From assembly GCA_011799875.1 (NCBI GenBank), contig CM022303.1:277522904-277586903 (forward strand): DNA of 64,000 bases, given 5' to 3'. The notes under the pieces are model-generated. The model had not been told where the DNA came from. It saw only the letters and a program-made list of their open reading frames with translations, and did not search any database. Position 1 is the stretch's first letter. Every line of letters begins with the position of its first letter. A program made the position numbers and the translations under genes. This document shows, piece by piece, positions 22,961 through 34,724 of this stretch. Source of the DNA: Thinopyrum elongatum. Its lineage: Eukaryota > Streptophyta > Magnoliopsida > Poales > Poaceae.

Positions 22961-24844
22961 GTAAAAAAAAGAAAAAAAAAGAAAAGGAAAATAAAAATAG
23001 TTAATAAAATAAATAATTAGTTAATTAAGTTAATTAATCCTGTTTATTTAGACTAATTAATTAGTTAACTTAACTAACCCTAATGACTGCTGACGTCAGC
23101 ATGATGTCATGCTGACATCATCATTTACTATTCTGGATAATGTTTATTTTAAATAATTAAAAAAATTCCAGAAATTAATAAAAACTTTAGAAAATCATAT
23201 TAAATAATCTGTAACTCCGATGGAAAAACTTTGTACATGAAAGTTGCTCAGAACGACGAGACGAATTCGAATAGGCGGTCCATTTGTCCGTCACACATCC
23301 CTAACTATCCGAACATGCAACCGTTCCTCTCCGGTCATCTGTCTGACAAATGTCCGGAACCGGGAAAACATTCCCGGATGAATCCCACCTTCTCCAGTAT
23401 CACCCGGCACTGCGTAAGATCACCTCCGTCACCGCGTATTGCCATGTTATGCTTTGTGCTGCACTTGTTCGCTGAGTATTTATACTGTTTCCTCCCCCTC
23501 TTCTCTCTCGGTAGCCCCCCGACACCTACGTCGTCCCCGAGGCCGACGCAGCTCCGGAGCCCGAAGGCACCATTGACAACCTTGCCCTTGCCGCCGAGCA
23601 ACCAGGCAAGCCCCCCCTTTGATCATCCCGATATCGCCCATTCTATTTCTCATGCTTGCATTAGAATTGCTGCTGCTGCTGCTTTACCTATTCTGATGCA
23701 TAGCCTGTTTATTGTAACCTGCTATTGATAATTACCTGCATACCCTAAACTGTTTAGTATAGGCTGGGTAGAGACCTATCAGTGACCCCACTTATCCCGA
23801 CTGCCCCGCTGGATTATCAGAAGACCCGATCAACGGGAATTGAAGACCAGGCCCCGACACCGCACATCACCCCCCTTAGTTGTAACGCCACTGCAGCGTT
23901 ACTATCGAGTGCCGAGGGTGAAACCTCTTGTAGCACTTCTGATGTTAACTCTGTAGAGTAGCTATTCGGTCGTGGTCATCGAGGGTGATTCCTCCTTCAC
24001 CGCTTCCGATAACGACGCTGTCGTACAACACCTCAAGTGTGGACCCAGTGAGGGTGATTCCTCCGAGTTCACCTTGACGGAGACATCGAGTAGGAATCCA
24101 ACGAGGGTGATACCTCGGATTCCCCTGATGTTATGGACACACGGATACTTGGACTTTACACTGTTACTTGGAAAGGCGGGTCGACCCTGAGGGGTACCCG
24201 CGTCCGCCTGAGAGGCGAGTGTTGTGAAGACGGGTGCCAGTGTGGTGCCCGAGTGGTGAATACGAGGCGCGGCCGGGCATTCTTAACCCTTGCAGCAAGT
24301 CCTCGAGACGGGGCGACGGGGTCACATCTTTCGTGAGTCTCTGTTCGTTTTCCGCAAGCCCCTAGTCCACTACGATTTGGATATTTGATCCGAGCAGGCC
24401 TCTGGCCTGATAGCACTAACCATCACGTGGGCATAGTATGGGCGTTCTGCATCGTATGCATCAGCCGAAAGCTCTGTCAGACGTCCAGTTCAGCACTGCG
24501 GCCGGGCTGGGCCGGCACCATCCTGAGGGGTGGAGCCTGGTTCGCCCGGCACGCAACGACCCGGAGGGCGAGGGGCGATGGCCAAGACCCCCTTGCGCTT
24601 AGGATGTAGACCGACGGGGACCTCTCTGCTGAGCCGTAGGTAGGGTTGCGGTGTGTTGTTTGGCCGAGGCCGGGCATGACCCAGGAAAGTGTGTCCGGCC
24701 GGAGTTAAGCGAGCGTGATGGGTAAGTTGGTGCACCCCTGCAGGGAAGAATACTTCTATCGATAGCCGGTCCTACGGTAAAGGACACTCGGAGTTGTATC
24801 CCGATCGATACAACTAGAACTAGATACCTGTGATGAGACCTGTA

Positions 24845-25036
24845 TGTATGGCTCTGGGATTGCTTCTCGCAGGGAGTCGAGAAGGGATCTCCGGACGAGG
24901 TTGATGACTGTATGGCTCTGGGATTGCTTCTCGCAGGGAGTCGAGAAGGGATCTCTGGACGAGGTTGATGACTGTATGGCTCTGGGATTGCTTTCTCGCA
25001 GGGAGTCGAGAAAGGATCTCTGGGTGAGGTTGAGAC
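24845..25036 (+). repeat. Three 64-bp tandem repeats, E2 5' LTR
   Basis: Units start at 24845, 24909 and 24973 with TGTATGGCTCTGGGATTGCT and carry an internal inverted pair CTCGC..GGGAGTCGAG. The third unit has diverged at its end. The E1 LTR has only one equivalent segment (3402-3438 on its strand), so the triplication is specific to E2's lineage. Confidence 0.85.
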
Positions 25037-25685
25037 TTAATGTTACTACTACATTATATTGTAATGTCCTACCCTCTTCTATTTCTGCAAGACCGCTGAA
25101 GATGCTAGTCTTCGATAGGACTAGGCCTTCTCTCTATTCTTGCATTTCTGCAGCCCAGTCCACATATACAGCCTCCCTTGAAAATGTTGCATATGTAGTG
25201 TAGATCCTTGCTTGCTGAGTACTTCTGAGTACTCACGGTTGCTTTGTTTTCCTTTTCTCCCCATATCAGTTTGTCGTAACAAGATGACAGAGCCCCTGAG
25301 ACAGCTGCCCTGCCGACGATCGCTACTACTACTACCCAGAGGATGGATTCTGCTATGAGTTGACTGACGACCAGGAGTAGGATCGGAGGGTCCCAGGCAG
25401 GAGGCCTACGCCTTTCGATCGTAGTGTTTTATTTTTGTCCCGCCTTTCTAAAGGCCTTTCTGTTTCTGTTTCATATCTGTACTCAGATATCTAATGCTTC
25501 CCCTGACGCTTGTTCACAAGCTTATGTATTCGAGCCCTCGAGGCCCCTGGCTTGTAATATAAAGCTTGTATGACTTTATTTATGTTTTAGAGTTGTGTTG
25601 TGATATCTTCCCGTGAGTCCTTAGGCTTGATCATGTGCATTTGCGTGTATGATTAGTGCACGATCGGGCCGGGGGCGTCACAAGT

Positions 25686-25697
25686 TGGTATCAGAGC
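25686..25697 (+). promoter_or_regulatory. E2 primer-binding site (tRNA-iMet type)
   Basis: TGGTATCAGAGC begins three bases after the 5' LTR. It is identical to the E1 site, and the following 230 bp are also shared. Confidence 0.92.
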
Positions 25698-26297
25698 CGA
25701 CTGCCTGTAGGAAGCCCCCTTCCAACTCCTTGGCTGAAGTTGAGTCTAGTAACCGAAAACTGTTTTACTAACTTGGCTGTTTGGCTTACGGGCCCACGTC
25801 GCCAATTGGGTGGTATTAGGATCTTTTACTCCTCGACCTTTATTCTGGGACTCTGATCTCTCTCCTATTCGGGTTAAAATTTTACTAACTCCAACATTAG
25901 GTTCTCGTACTCACATCCACCCGGAGTTCTGAAAATATCCCCCCTTGCTTCAAGATTGTGGGCCAGGTTCTGCTTACAGGATCCTTTTATCGAGGGCACC
26001 CTGTGTTGTCACTTGCAGATTCCTCGCTCCGTCAGTTTTCTCCGACGTTGATGTAGCCTTTGCTATGTCTCGTTGTGTACTTCCTTACCGCGTGCCTGCG
26101 CGCCGCCTAGTTGTCTAGCCTTCTCCTTTCAGCTGCCGTAATGCCGGTTCGTAATCGAGACTAGGTGTGGATTTGAATGTCTGGTGCAGATATGATGAAG
26201 AATCTATTGCACTTCCTTCTGTTGTGCGTGTTGCTTCATGAATCATTCCATACACATGCAGTTTTACTTGCTAAACTGCCCCTGTTGATTTGGCAGG
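25698..26297 (+). other. E2 untranslated leader
   Basis: About 600 bp lie between the primer site and the gag start. The first 230 bp match the E1 leader closely, the part expected to hold dimerisation and packaging signals; the rest shows no motif I recognise. Confidence 0.7.
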
Positions 26298-29200
26298 ATG
26301 ACTGACGATCCTCCACCTCCACCTTATATTGCCGCAATGATGCATCAATTTGAACTGAACCGTCAGGTTATGAACGGGATATTGGCTCAGTTCCCAAACC
26401 AGAATGCTCATCAGCAGCCTACACCAATAACACTGTCAGAATTCGTGCACCTAAATCCGTCCACTTTTCGCAGCTCGACTGATCCAATGGATGCTGATGA
26501 TTGGCTCCGTGACATTGCCTTTCAGTTAAAGTCGACTAATGTTATTCCTGACAGTTACGTCCCCTATGCGACGTATCACCTAAGGGGTTCGGCTGCTCAG
26601 TGGTGGGAAAGCCACAAGGGTATGTTGCCTGCTGAAACTGTAATCACTTGGCAGGAATTTCAGTCAGCTTTTCGTGCATGGTACATTCCTCATGGTCTGA
26701 CGGACCAGAAGAAGCAGGAGTTCCGCAAACTTACCCAGGGCACGATGACTGTGGATGAATATCAGCGGAAGTTTCTTGAATTGTCCCGCTATGCTGAAGA
26801 TGACGTCTGCACTGACCCCCGCAAGCAGGATAAATTCCGTGAAGGACTCCGTACTGACATAAAACTCGCACTTGCAGTCCTTGATTGCACAGACTTCGCA
26901 ACGCTTGTCAGCAAATCTTTCCAAATTGAAACAGCTCTGACTGAATGCCAGGAGTCGCTCAAGCGCACTCATGAAGCTGGCTCATCCTCGAGTCAACCTG
27001 TTCAGAAACGTCGAGTCTGGATCCCACACAATGTTCATCACCGACCTGCCCCTGCATCCAAGGCCGTCTTATGTTGCACCTCGTCTGCCTCCGCCGCCGA
27101 GACAGCTAACGATTCAGGGTGGACAACCCAATGTTGAAGCTACTCCCCATAATGATGGTTTATGCCGCAAGTGTGGACACTCAGGGCATCGTGCTTTCAA
27201 CTGTCCTCAGGGTCAGCCGCAAAATTCATCACGTTGTTCCGTTAACCGTAAAAAGGGCCAACGAAACCATCCTAGCAGAAATCGTAATGCCAGACCACCT
27301 GCTAGTCAGCTTGTTCATGTCAACCATGTTAAAACTGAAGACGCTCGACAGGACACCAACATTGTGATGGGCACCCTTCTAGTGAATTCAACCCCAACTA
27401 CTGTACTCTTTGATTCTGGAGCATCGCACTCCTTCATGTCCGAAAGTTTTGCACGAAGCCATGATATCCCTTTCGACAAGATGTCCACCCCATTGGTAAT
27501 CCAGTCACCCGGGGCTAATTGGCAAACTACCAGGGTAAGCCACGGTAATCACATTGTGATTGGAGGATTGATGTTCCCCGTTTCTCTCATTGCCCTTAAG
27601 ACCTCCAACATTGACATTATTCTGGGTATGGACTGGTTGAATCCTCATAAAGCTTTGATTGACTGTGCCACTGAATTAGTCCGCATCACACACCCTTCCG
27701 GCCAGACAGTCAGATACTCAGCTCAAACAGTTCAGGACGCCGAAGCTCAGATTTATGTTCTGAATGCATTGAATGCTTCACCTCTTGAAGGCATCGAGAA
27801 CATTCCAGTTGTTCGTGATTTTGAAGATGTATTTCCAGAAGAACTTCCAGGTATACCCCCTGCTAGAGCTGTCGAGTTTGTCATCGACTTGAAGCCTGGC
27901 ACTACCCCTATTGCGAAGCGTCCTTATAAGATGCCTCCACACCACCTTCTCGAGCTTAAGGAGGAAATCGACACGTCACTTAAGAAGGGTTTCATCCGCC
28001 CCAGTTCCTCTGCTTGGGGAGCACCTTCCCTCTTTGTCAAGAAGAAGGATGGTACGAATCGGTTGGTTCAAGATTATCGACCAATCAACCAAGCAACAAT
28101 TCAGAACAAGTATCCGCTTCCCAGAATCAACGATTTGTATGATCAACTTGCTGGTTCCTCAGTATTCTCTAAGCTTGATTTGAGATTGGGATACCACCAG
28201 ATTCGAGTTCGAGAAGAGGATATTCCGAAGACAGCATTCGTTACTCGCTATGGTTCTTATGAGTACACAGTCATGTCATTTGGCTTAACAAATGCTCCAG
28301 TAACCTTCTCCCAGTTAATGAACTACATCTTCATGGATTACCTCGATAAATTCATCGTGGTATATCTGGATGATATTCTGGTATATTCGAAGAATGAAGA
28401 AGAACATGCCGAACATCTTTGCCTTGTACTGGAGAAGCTACGTGAACATCAATTGTATGCCAAATATTCTAAGTGTGAATTCTGGTTGTCTGAAGTGACA
28501 TATCTCGGCCATGTGATTTCGAAAGAAGGCATTGCCGTTAACCCAGAATGAGTTCAGGCTATTCTTGACTGGACTCCTCCGAAGAATGTCAAGCAAGTCA
28601 GAAGTTTTCTCGGCCTAGCAAGCTATTGCCGTCGATTTGTTGAGAATTTTTCTAAGATTGCTAAGCCCCTGACTGATCTGCTTCACAAGGACGTTAAGTT
28701 TGAATGGACAGAAAAATGTCAGGAAAGTTTCCAGATACTCAAAGACAAGCTAACATCTGCCCCAGTACTATCTCCTCCAGATACCCGCAAAGACTTTGTG
28801 ATCTATTTTGACGCATCCCGTGAAGGATTAGGCTGTGTCCTAATGCAAGAGCGTAAAGTGATTGCTTATGGCTCTCGTCAGTTGCGCCCACATGAAGACA
28901 ATTATCTGGTACATGATCTAGAACTAGCTGCTGTGATCTATGCATTGCAGTTGTGGCGACATTACCTTCTCGGTAATCATTGCGAGATATACACGGATAA
29001 TAAAAGTCTGAAGTACTTGTTTACTCAGCCATCTCTAAACCTCCGTCAGCAAAGATGGATGGAGACTATTGCGGACTATGATTTGGGTATTTCTTATACC
29101 CCTGGCAAGGCTAATGTAATGGCTGATGCGTTGAGTCGCAAATCCTATTGCTGTGAACTTGAAGTCCAGCTAGAGCAACCACTCCTGTATGAAGAGCTTC

Positions 29201-30702
29201 GAAGGCTAAATCTCGAGATAGTTCCTCAAGGATACTTAAAAACCTTGGTTGTTGAACCAGACCTTGAGAAAGCTGTTAAGAGTGCACAAGCTAAAGATGC
29301 TGAAGTTGATCTGATGAAGAAAGACCTTCACCTTGTAAAGTACAGGGATTTCTCGCTGTCTGAAGATGGAACCTTGTATTTCAGAAACCGCATTGTCGTA
29401 CCTTGTTTCGAACTCATGACTGACAAAGTCATGAAGGAGGCACATGACACACCATTGTCTATTCATCCAGGTAGCACCAAGATGTATCGTGATCTCCGTC
29501 AAAGGTACTGGTGGTCTAAAATGAAGCAGGACATTGCTCGATATGTTGCTCAATGTGATGTGTGTCGACCCGTTAAAGCAGAACATCAGAAGCCTGCTGG
29601 AATTCTACAACCGTTACCTATTCCTTTATGGAAATGGGATAAAGTGCAGATGGATTTCATTACAGGACTTCCCAAGTCACAGAAGGGTCACGATGCTATT
29701 CTTGTCGTCGTCGACCAACTCTCTAAAGTTGCACACTTTCTGCCTGTCAAAGAAACTATCACTGCTAGTCAGTTAGCAGAGTTGTATATCTCCAGAATTG
29801 TGTCACTCCACGGTATTCCGAAGGAGATTAGTTTGGACCGTGGCGGTCTTTTTACTTCCAAATTCTGGGAAAGTTTCCAAACAGCTATGGGAACTCATAT
29901 TACCTGGAGTTCAGCTTATCACCCCCAATCCCAAGGCCAAGTCGAACGAGTCAATCAGGTTCTTGAAGACATGCTTCGGGCTTGTGTTATTTCTTTTGGC
30001 AAGAAGTGGGAAGAATCTCTCCCGTATGCCGAGTTCTCTTATAACAACAGCTATCAAGCCAGTTTGAAAATGGCCCCCTTCGAAGTACTCTATGGACGCA
30101 AGTGTCGAACCCCTCTGAATTGGTCAGAAACTGGGGAACGACCGCTCGTGGGTCCAGATATTATCCAACACGCCGAAGAACAAGTCCGTATCGTTCGAAA
30201 AAATCTCAAGGCGGCTCAGGACCGCCAGAAGAGCAACTATGATCGCAAACGATGGGGTTTGACTTATCAACCTGGTGATCAAGCTTATCTACGTGTCACC
30301 CCTATGAAGGGCACTCACCGTTTCGGAATCAAGGGCAAGCTAGCTCCACGCTACATTGGTCCTTTCCGCATTATTGCTAGGCGTGGACAGGTGGCATATA
30401 AATTGGAGTTGCCGCCGCAATTCTCTCATATCCACGACGTCTTCCATGTGTCACAACTTCGTCAATGCTTCAAGGAATCTCCGCACCGAGCTGTGGATCA
30501 CGAAATGCTCGAATTGCATGATGATCTTTCATATAAGGAACATCCGATCCGCATTCTCGATGAAGCTGAACGTCGGACCCGTCAGAAGGTTACCAAGTTC
30601 CTCAAAGTGCAGTGGTCAAATCATACTGAAGATGAAGCCACTTGGGAACGCGAGGATAATCTTCGTGCGGAATACCCCGAACTTTTTCCTTCTACCTCTT
30701 AA
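26298..30702 (+). pseudogene. E2 gag-pol polyprotein (gag, protease, RT, RNase H, integrase, chromodomain), two breaks
   Basis: Starts ATG 26298. Gag core with 'WWESHKG' near 26604, then a zinc knuckle Cys-X2-Cys-X4-His-X4-Cys (27163-27204). Protease active site Asp-Ser-Gly-Ala at 27412. RT with '[15 protein letters not shown]' near 28040 and the catalytic Tyr-Leu-Asp-Asp at 28363-28374. RNase H starts 'YFDAS' near 28804. Integrase has a His-His-Cys-Cys zinc finger (about 29440-29570) and the Asp, Asp, Glu triad in 'MDFITGLP', 'SLDRGG' and 'QVERVNQ'. The C-terminus (about 30540-30690, 'KFLKVQWSNHTEDEATWE') is chromodomain-like and may steer integration. A frameshift near 27040-27060 separates gag from the rest, and TGA at 28549-28551 sits where an Arg codon would fit. 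Otherwise the frame is open to TAA 30700. Confidence 0.9.
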
Positions 30703-30738
30703 TTCTCGGGACGAGAATTCTTGTTAGTAGAGGAGATT
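30701..30738 (+). promoter_or_regulatory. Palindrome and polypurine region before the E2 3' LTR
   Basis: AATTCTCGGGACGAGAATT (30701-30719) begins inside the gag-pol stop codon; a purine-rich TAGTAGAGGAGATT follows directly before the LTR at 30739. The same arrangement, mirrored, exists in E1 (6729-6766). Confidence 0.7.
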
Positions 30739-33700
30739 TGTAACACCCCCAGTGGTTAACTACAGTAATCACCCTTTTGATTATGCCAAGTCATCATGAT
30801 TATCAGTGCCTAAACATCATTCGCATCATATTGCATTTCAACTCCTAACTCAAATTCAAATTTAAATGAAAGTGGAAAATAAAAGTTGTCCAACATAGAA
30901 ACTAAATTGTTCATTAAATAGCAAATAAATCAGAGACAATTCTAAAATTGTAACCAACAAATAATAAATTAATTAAGTAACTCTAACAGTGCCAAAACAG
31001 CAGTATTTAAACCCCATTTAGTTTTATAAAATTGTAAATGAAATGGTATGGACTCAAAACCATTTTATGGCATTAGTAGATGATGCACTGGAGTTTTGTG
31101 ACTAGTTCACATATTTTACAAAACTAATTGTGAGGCCACACGTTATTGCAAAACCAGAAAACAGAAAAGAAATAAAGCAAAAATCAAAAAAAAAGGAAAG
31201 ACCAACCCCCCCCCCCCACTGGGCTCCGGCCCAGCAGGCCACCGGCCCAATTGGGCAAACGCCCAACCGGCCAAGCCCACCCCACTCCTCCTTATCCCCT
31301 CACCCCCGCAAAACCTGACCCACCACCCCCACTCCCCCCCCCCCAACCTCTCCATCCCGTCCGGTCCCCCTCCCCCTCCCGATCAGATCTGGATCGGGGG
31401 AACGACCCCGCCGCCCGGAACGAACCACGCCGCCGCCTGGACCTCGCCGGATCCGTCGCCTCGCGTCCCCGTCCTCCTCCCCACCGGCCTGCTTCCTCTC
31501 CGCCATCATCGCCGGTCGTCTCCGTCCTCCTCCTCATCCCCCATTGCCCCGAACCCTACGCCCGCGGTGAGGACCCCGGTCCTCCTCTCTCCCCTGTCGC
31601 CGCCCGTGCACCGCGCTCGCCAGCGACCACTGCTGCTGCCCCGCGCCTCCGGCAACAGCCGCGCTGGCGCCCCGCTGCGGTCCCTCCCGGCTCCTCCGCG
31701 CGCCCCCTCCCGCTCCTGGCCTCTGCCTGAGCCGCTCGCACGCCCGCGCCTTGCTCTCGTCATGCGCCGCCTGCGCCCGCCGCCGTTGCCGGCCACTGCA
31801 GCCGCGCCGCCGCGCCTGGCCTGCCTCGCCATGCCTTCCCCCCCTCTCCCCGCTGGCCGCGCCCGAGGCCAGCGGCCGGACGCCCGCACGCCCGCGCCTG
31901 TTCGGGCGTAGCCCGATGCCCGCGCCCGCTAGGCCTCCCGGTGCCACTGATCAATGGGCCTGGCCCCTGTGCCGCTGACAGCAGGGGCCCACGGCCCAGA
32001 ACTGTGTTAAAAAAAGAAAAAAAAAAGAAAAGGAAAATAAAAATAGTTAATAAAATAAATAATTAGTTAATTAATTAATTAAGTTAATTAATCCTGTTTA
32101 ATTAGACTAATTAATTAGTTAACTTAACTAACCCTAATGACTGCTGACGTCAGCATGATGTCATGCTGACATCATCATTTACTATTCTGGATAATGTTTA
32201 TTTTAAATAATTAAATAAATTCCAGAAATTAATAAAAACTTTAGAAAATCATATTAAATAATCCGTAACTCCGATGGAAAAACTTTGTACATGAAAGTTG
32301 CTCAGAACAACGAGACGAATCCGAATACGCGGTCTGTTCGTCCGTCACACGTCCCTAACTATCCGAACATCCAACCGTTCCTCTCCGGTCATCTGTCTGA
32401 AAAATGTCCGGAACCGGGAAAACATTCCCGGATGAATCCCACCTTCGTCAGTATCACCCGGCACTGCGTTAGATCACCTCCGTCACCGCGTATTGCCATG
32501 TTATGCTTTGTGCTGCACTTGTTCGCTGAGTATTTATACTGTTTCCTCCCCCTCTTCTCTCTCGGTAGCCCCCCGACACCGACGTCGTCCCCGAGGCCGA
32601 CGCAGCTCCGGAGCCCGAAGACACCATTGACAACCTTGCCCTTGCCGCCGAGCAACCAGGCAAGACCCCCCTTTGATCATCCCGATATCGCCCATTCTAT
32701 TTCTCATGCTTGCATTAGAATTGCTGCTGCTGCTGCTTTACCTATTCTGATGCATAGCCTGTTTATTGTAACCTGCTATTGATAATTACCTGCATACCCT
32801 AAACTGTTTAGTATAGGCTGGGTAGAAACCTATCAGTGACCCCACTTATCCCGACTGCCCCGCTGGATTATCAGAAGACCCGATCAACGGGAATTGAAGA
32901 CCAGGCCCCGACACCGCACATCACCCCCCTTAGTTGTAACGCCACTGCAGCGTTACTATCGAGTGCCGAGGGTGAAACCTCTTGTAGCAATTCTGATGTT
33001 AACTCTGTAGAGTAGCTATTCGGTCGTGGTCATCGAGGGTGATTCCTCCTTCACCGCTTCCGATAACGACGCTGTCGTACAACACCTCAAGTGTGGACCC
33101 GGTGAGGGTGATTCCTCCGAGTTCACCTTGACGGAGACATCGAGTAGGAATCCAACGAGGGTGATACCTCGGATTCCCCTGATGTTATGGACACACGGAT
33201 ACTTGGACTTTACACTGTTACTTGGAAAGGCGGGTCGACCCTGAGGGGTACCCGCGTGCGCCTAAGAGGCGAGTGTTGTGAAGACGGGTGCCAGTGTGGT
33301 GCCCGAGTGGTGAATACGAGGAGCGGCCGGGCATTCTTAACCCTTGCAGCAAGTCCTCGAGATGGGGCGACGGGGTCACATCTTTCGTGAGTCTCTGTTC
33401 ATTTTCCGCAAGCCCCTAGTCCACTACGATTTTGATATTTGATCCGAGCAGGCCTCTGGCCTGATAGCACTAACCATCACGTGGGCATAGTATGGGCGTT
33501 CTGCATCGTATGCATCAGCCGAAAGCTCTGTCAGACGTCCAGTTCAGCACTGCGGCCGGGCTGGGCCGGCACCATCCTGAGGGGTGGAGCCTGGTTCGCC
33601 CGGCATGCAACGACCCGGAGGGCGAGGGGCGATGGCCAAGACCCCCTTGCGCTTAGGATGTAGACCGACGGGGACCTCTCTGCTGAGCCGTAGGTAGGGT

Positions 33701-34724
33701 TGCGGTGTGTTGTTTGGCCGAGGCCGGGCATGACCCAGGAAAGTGTGTCCGGCCGGAGTTATGCGAGCGTGATGGGTAAGTTGGTGCACCCCTGCAGGGA
33801 AGAACACTTCTATCGATAGCCGGTCCTACGGTAAAGGACACTCGGAGTTGTATCCCGATCGATACAACTAGAACTGGATACCTGTGATGAGACCTGTATG
33901 TATGGCTCTGGGATTGCTTCTCGCAGGGAGTCGAGAAGGGATCTCCGGACGAGGTTGATGACTGTATGGATCTGGGATTGCTTCTCGCAGGGAGTCGAGA
34001 AGGGATCTCCGGACGAGGTTGATGACTGTATGGCTCTAGGATTGCTTTCTCGTAGGGAGTCGAGAAAGGATCTCTGGGTGAGGTTGAGACTTAATGTTAC
34101 TACTACATTATATTGTACTGTTCTACCCTCTTCTATTTCTGCAAGACCGCTGAAGATGCTAGTCTTCGATAGGACTAGGCCTTCTCTCTATTCTTGCATT
34201 TCTGCAGCCCAGTCCACATATACAGCCTCCCTTGAAAATGTTGCATATGTAGTGTAGATCCTTGCTTGCTGAGTACTTCTGAGTACTCACGGTTGCTTTG
34301 TTTTCCTTTTCTCCCCATATCAGTTTGTCGTAACAAGATGACGGAGCCCCTGAGACAGCTACCCTACCGACGATCGCTACTACTACTACCCAGAGGATGG
34401 ATTCTGCTATGAGTTGACTGACGACCAGGAGTAGGATCGGAGGGTCCCAGGCAGGAGGCCTACGCCTTTCGATCATAGTGTTTTATTTTTGTCCGGCCTT
34501 TCTAAAGGCCTTTCTGTTTCTGTTTCATATCTGTACTCAGATATCTGATGCTTGTTCGCAAGCTTATGTATTCGAGCCCTCGAGGCCCCTGGCTTGTAAT
34601 ATAAAGCTTGTATGACTTTATTTATGTTTTAGAGTTGTGTTGTGATATCTTCCCGTGAGTCCTTAGGCTTGATCGTGTGCATTTGCGTGTATGATTAGTG
34701 CACGATCGGGCCGGGGGTGTCACA
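30739..34724 (+). repeat. E2 3' LTR
   Basis: 3986 bp, near-identical to the 5' LTR. Several differences are C/T or G/A, for example the terminal GGGGGTGTCACA against GGGGGCGTCACA. Confidence 0.9.
33899..34090 (+). repeat. Three 64-bp tandem repeats, E2 3' LTR
   Basis: Same triplication as in the 5' LTR, units starting at 33899, 33963 and 34027. Confidence 0.85.

Larger units (their letters stand above)
21699..25682 (+). repeat. E2 5' LTR
   Basis: AT-rich start homologous to the E1 LTR, then a C-rich CpG island (about 22170-22960), an AT-rich segment, spaced GAGGGTGATTCCTC motifs (23917-24115), and three 64-bp tandem repeats (24845-25036). It ends GGGGGCGTCACA. The 165-codon frame at 23231-23728 is present in both LTRs simply because they are copies; I see no protein family in it. 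Confidence 0.9.
21699..34724 (+). mobile_element. E2: gypsy chromovirus-type element with 4-kb LTRs, nearly complete
   Basis: LTRs of 3984 and 3986 bp flank a 5056-bp interior with primer site, leader, one gag-pol frame and a polypurine region. TGATT is duplicated at 21694-21698 and 34725-34729. LTR ends form an extended inverted repeat (TGTAACACCCCC at the start, GGGGGTGTCACA at the end). The integrase is followed by a chromodomain-like C-terminus. Order of domains, chromodomain and LTR length fit the Tekay/Del clade of chromoviruses (inference). Only one frameshift and one stop break gag-pol, and the LTRs are near-identical, so insertion was fairly recent. Confidence 0.9.

Noticed and set aside
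22090..23020. Frames of 100-165 codons in the E2 LTR islands
   Set aside because: Same reason; they recur at 31130-31980 only because the LTRs are copies.
23231..23728. 165-codon frame conserved in both E2 LTRs (also 32285-32782)
   Set aside because: Conservation is explained by LTR duplication; no motif and no comparable frame identified in E1.
24845..25036. 64-bp repeats as a CRISPR array
   Set aside because: Head-to-tail tandem units without spacers in a plant retroelement LTR.
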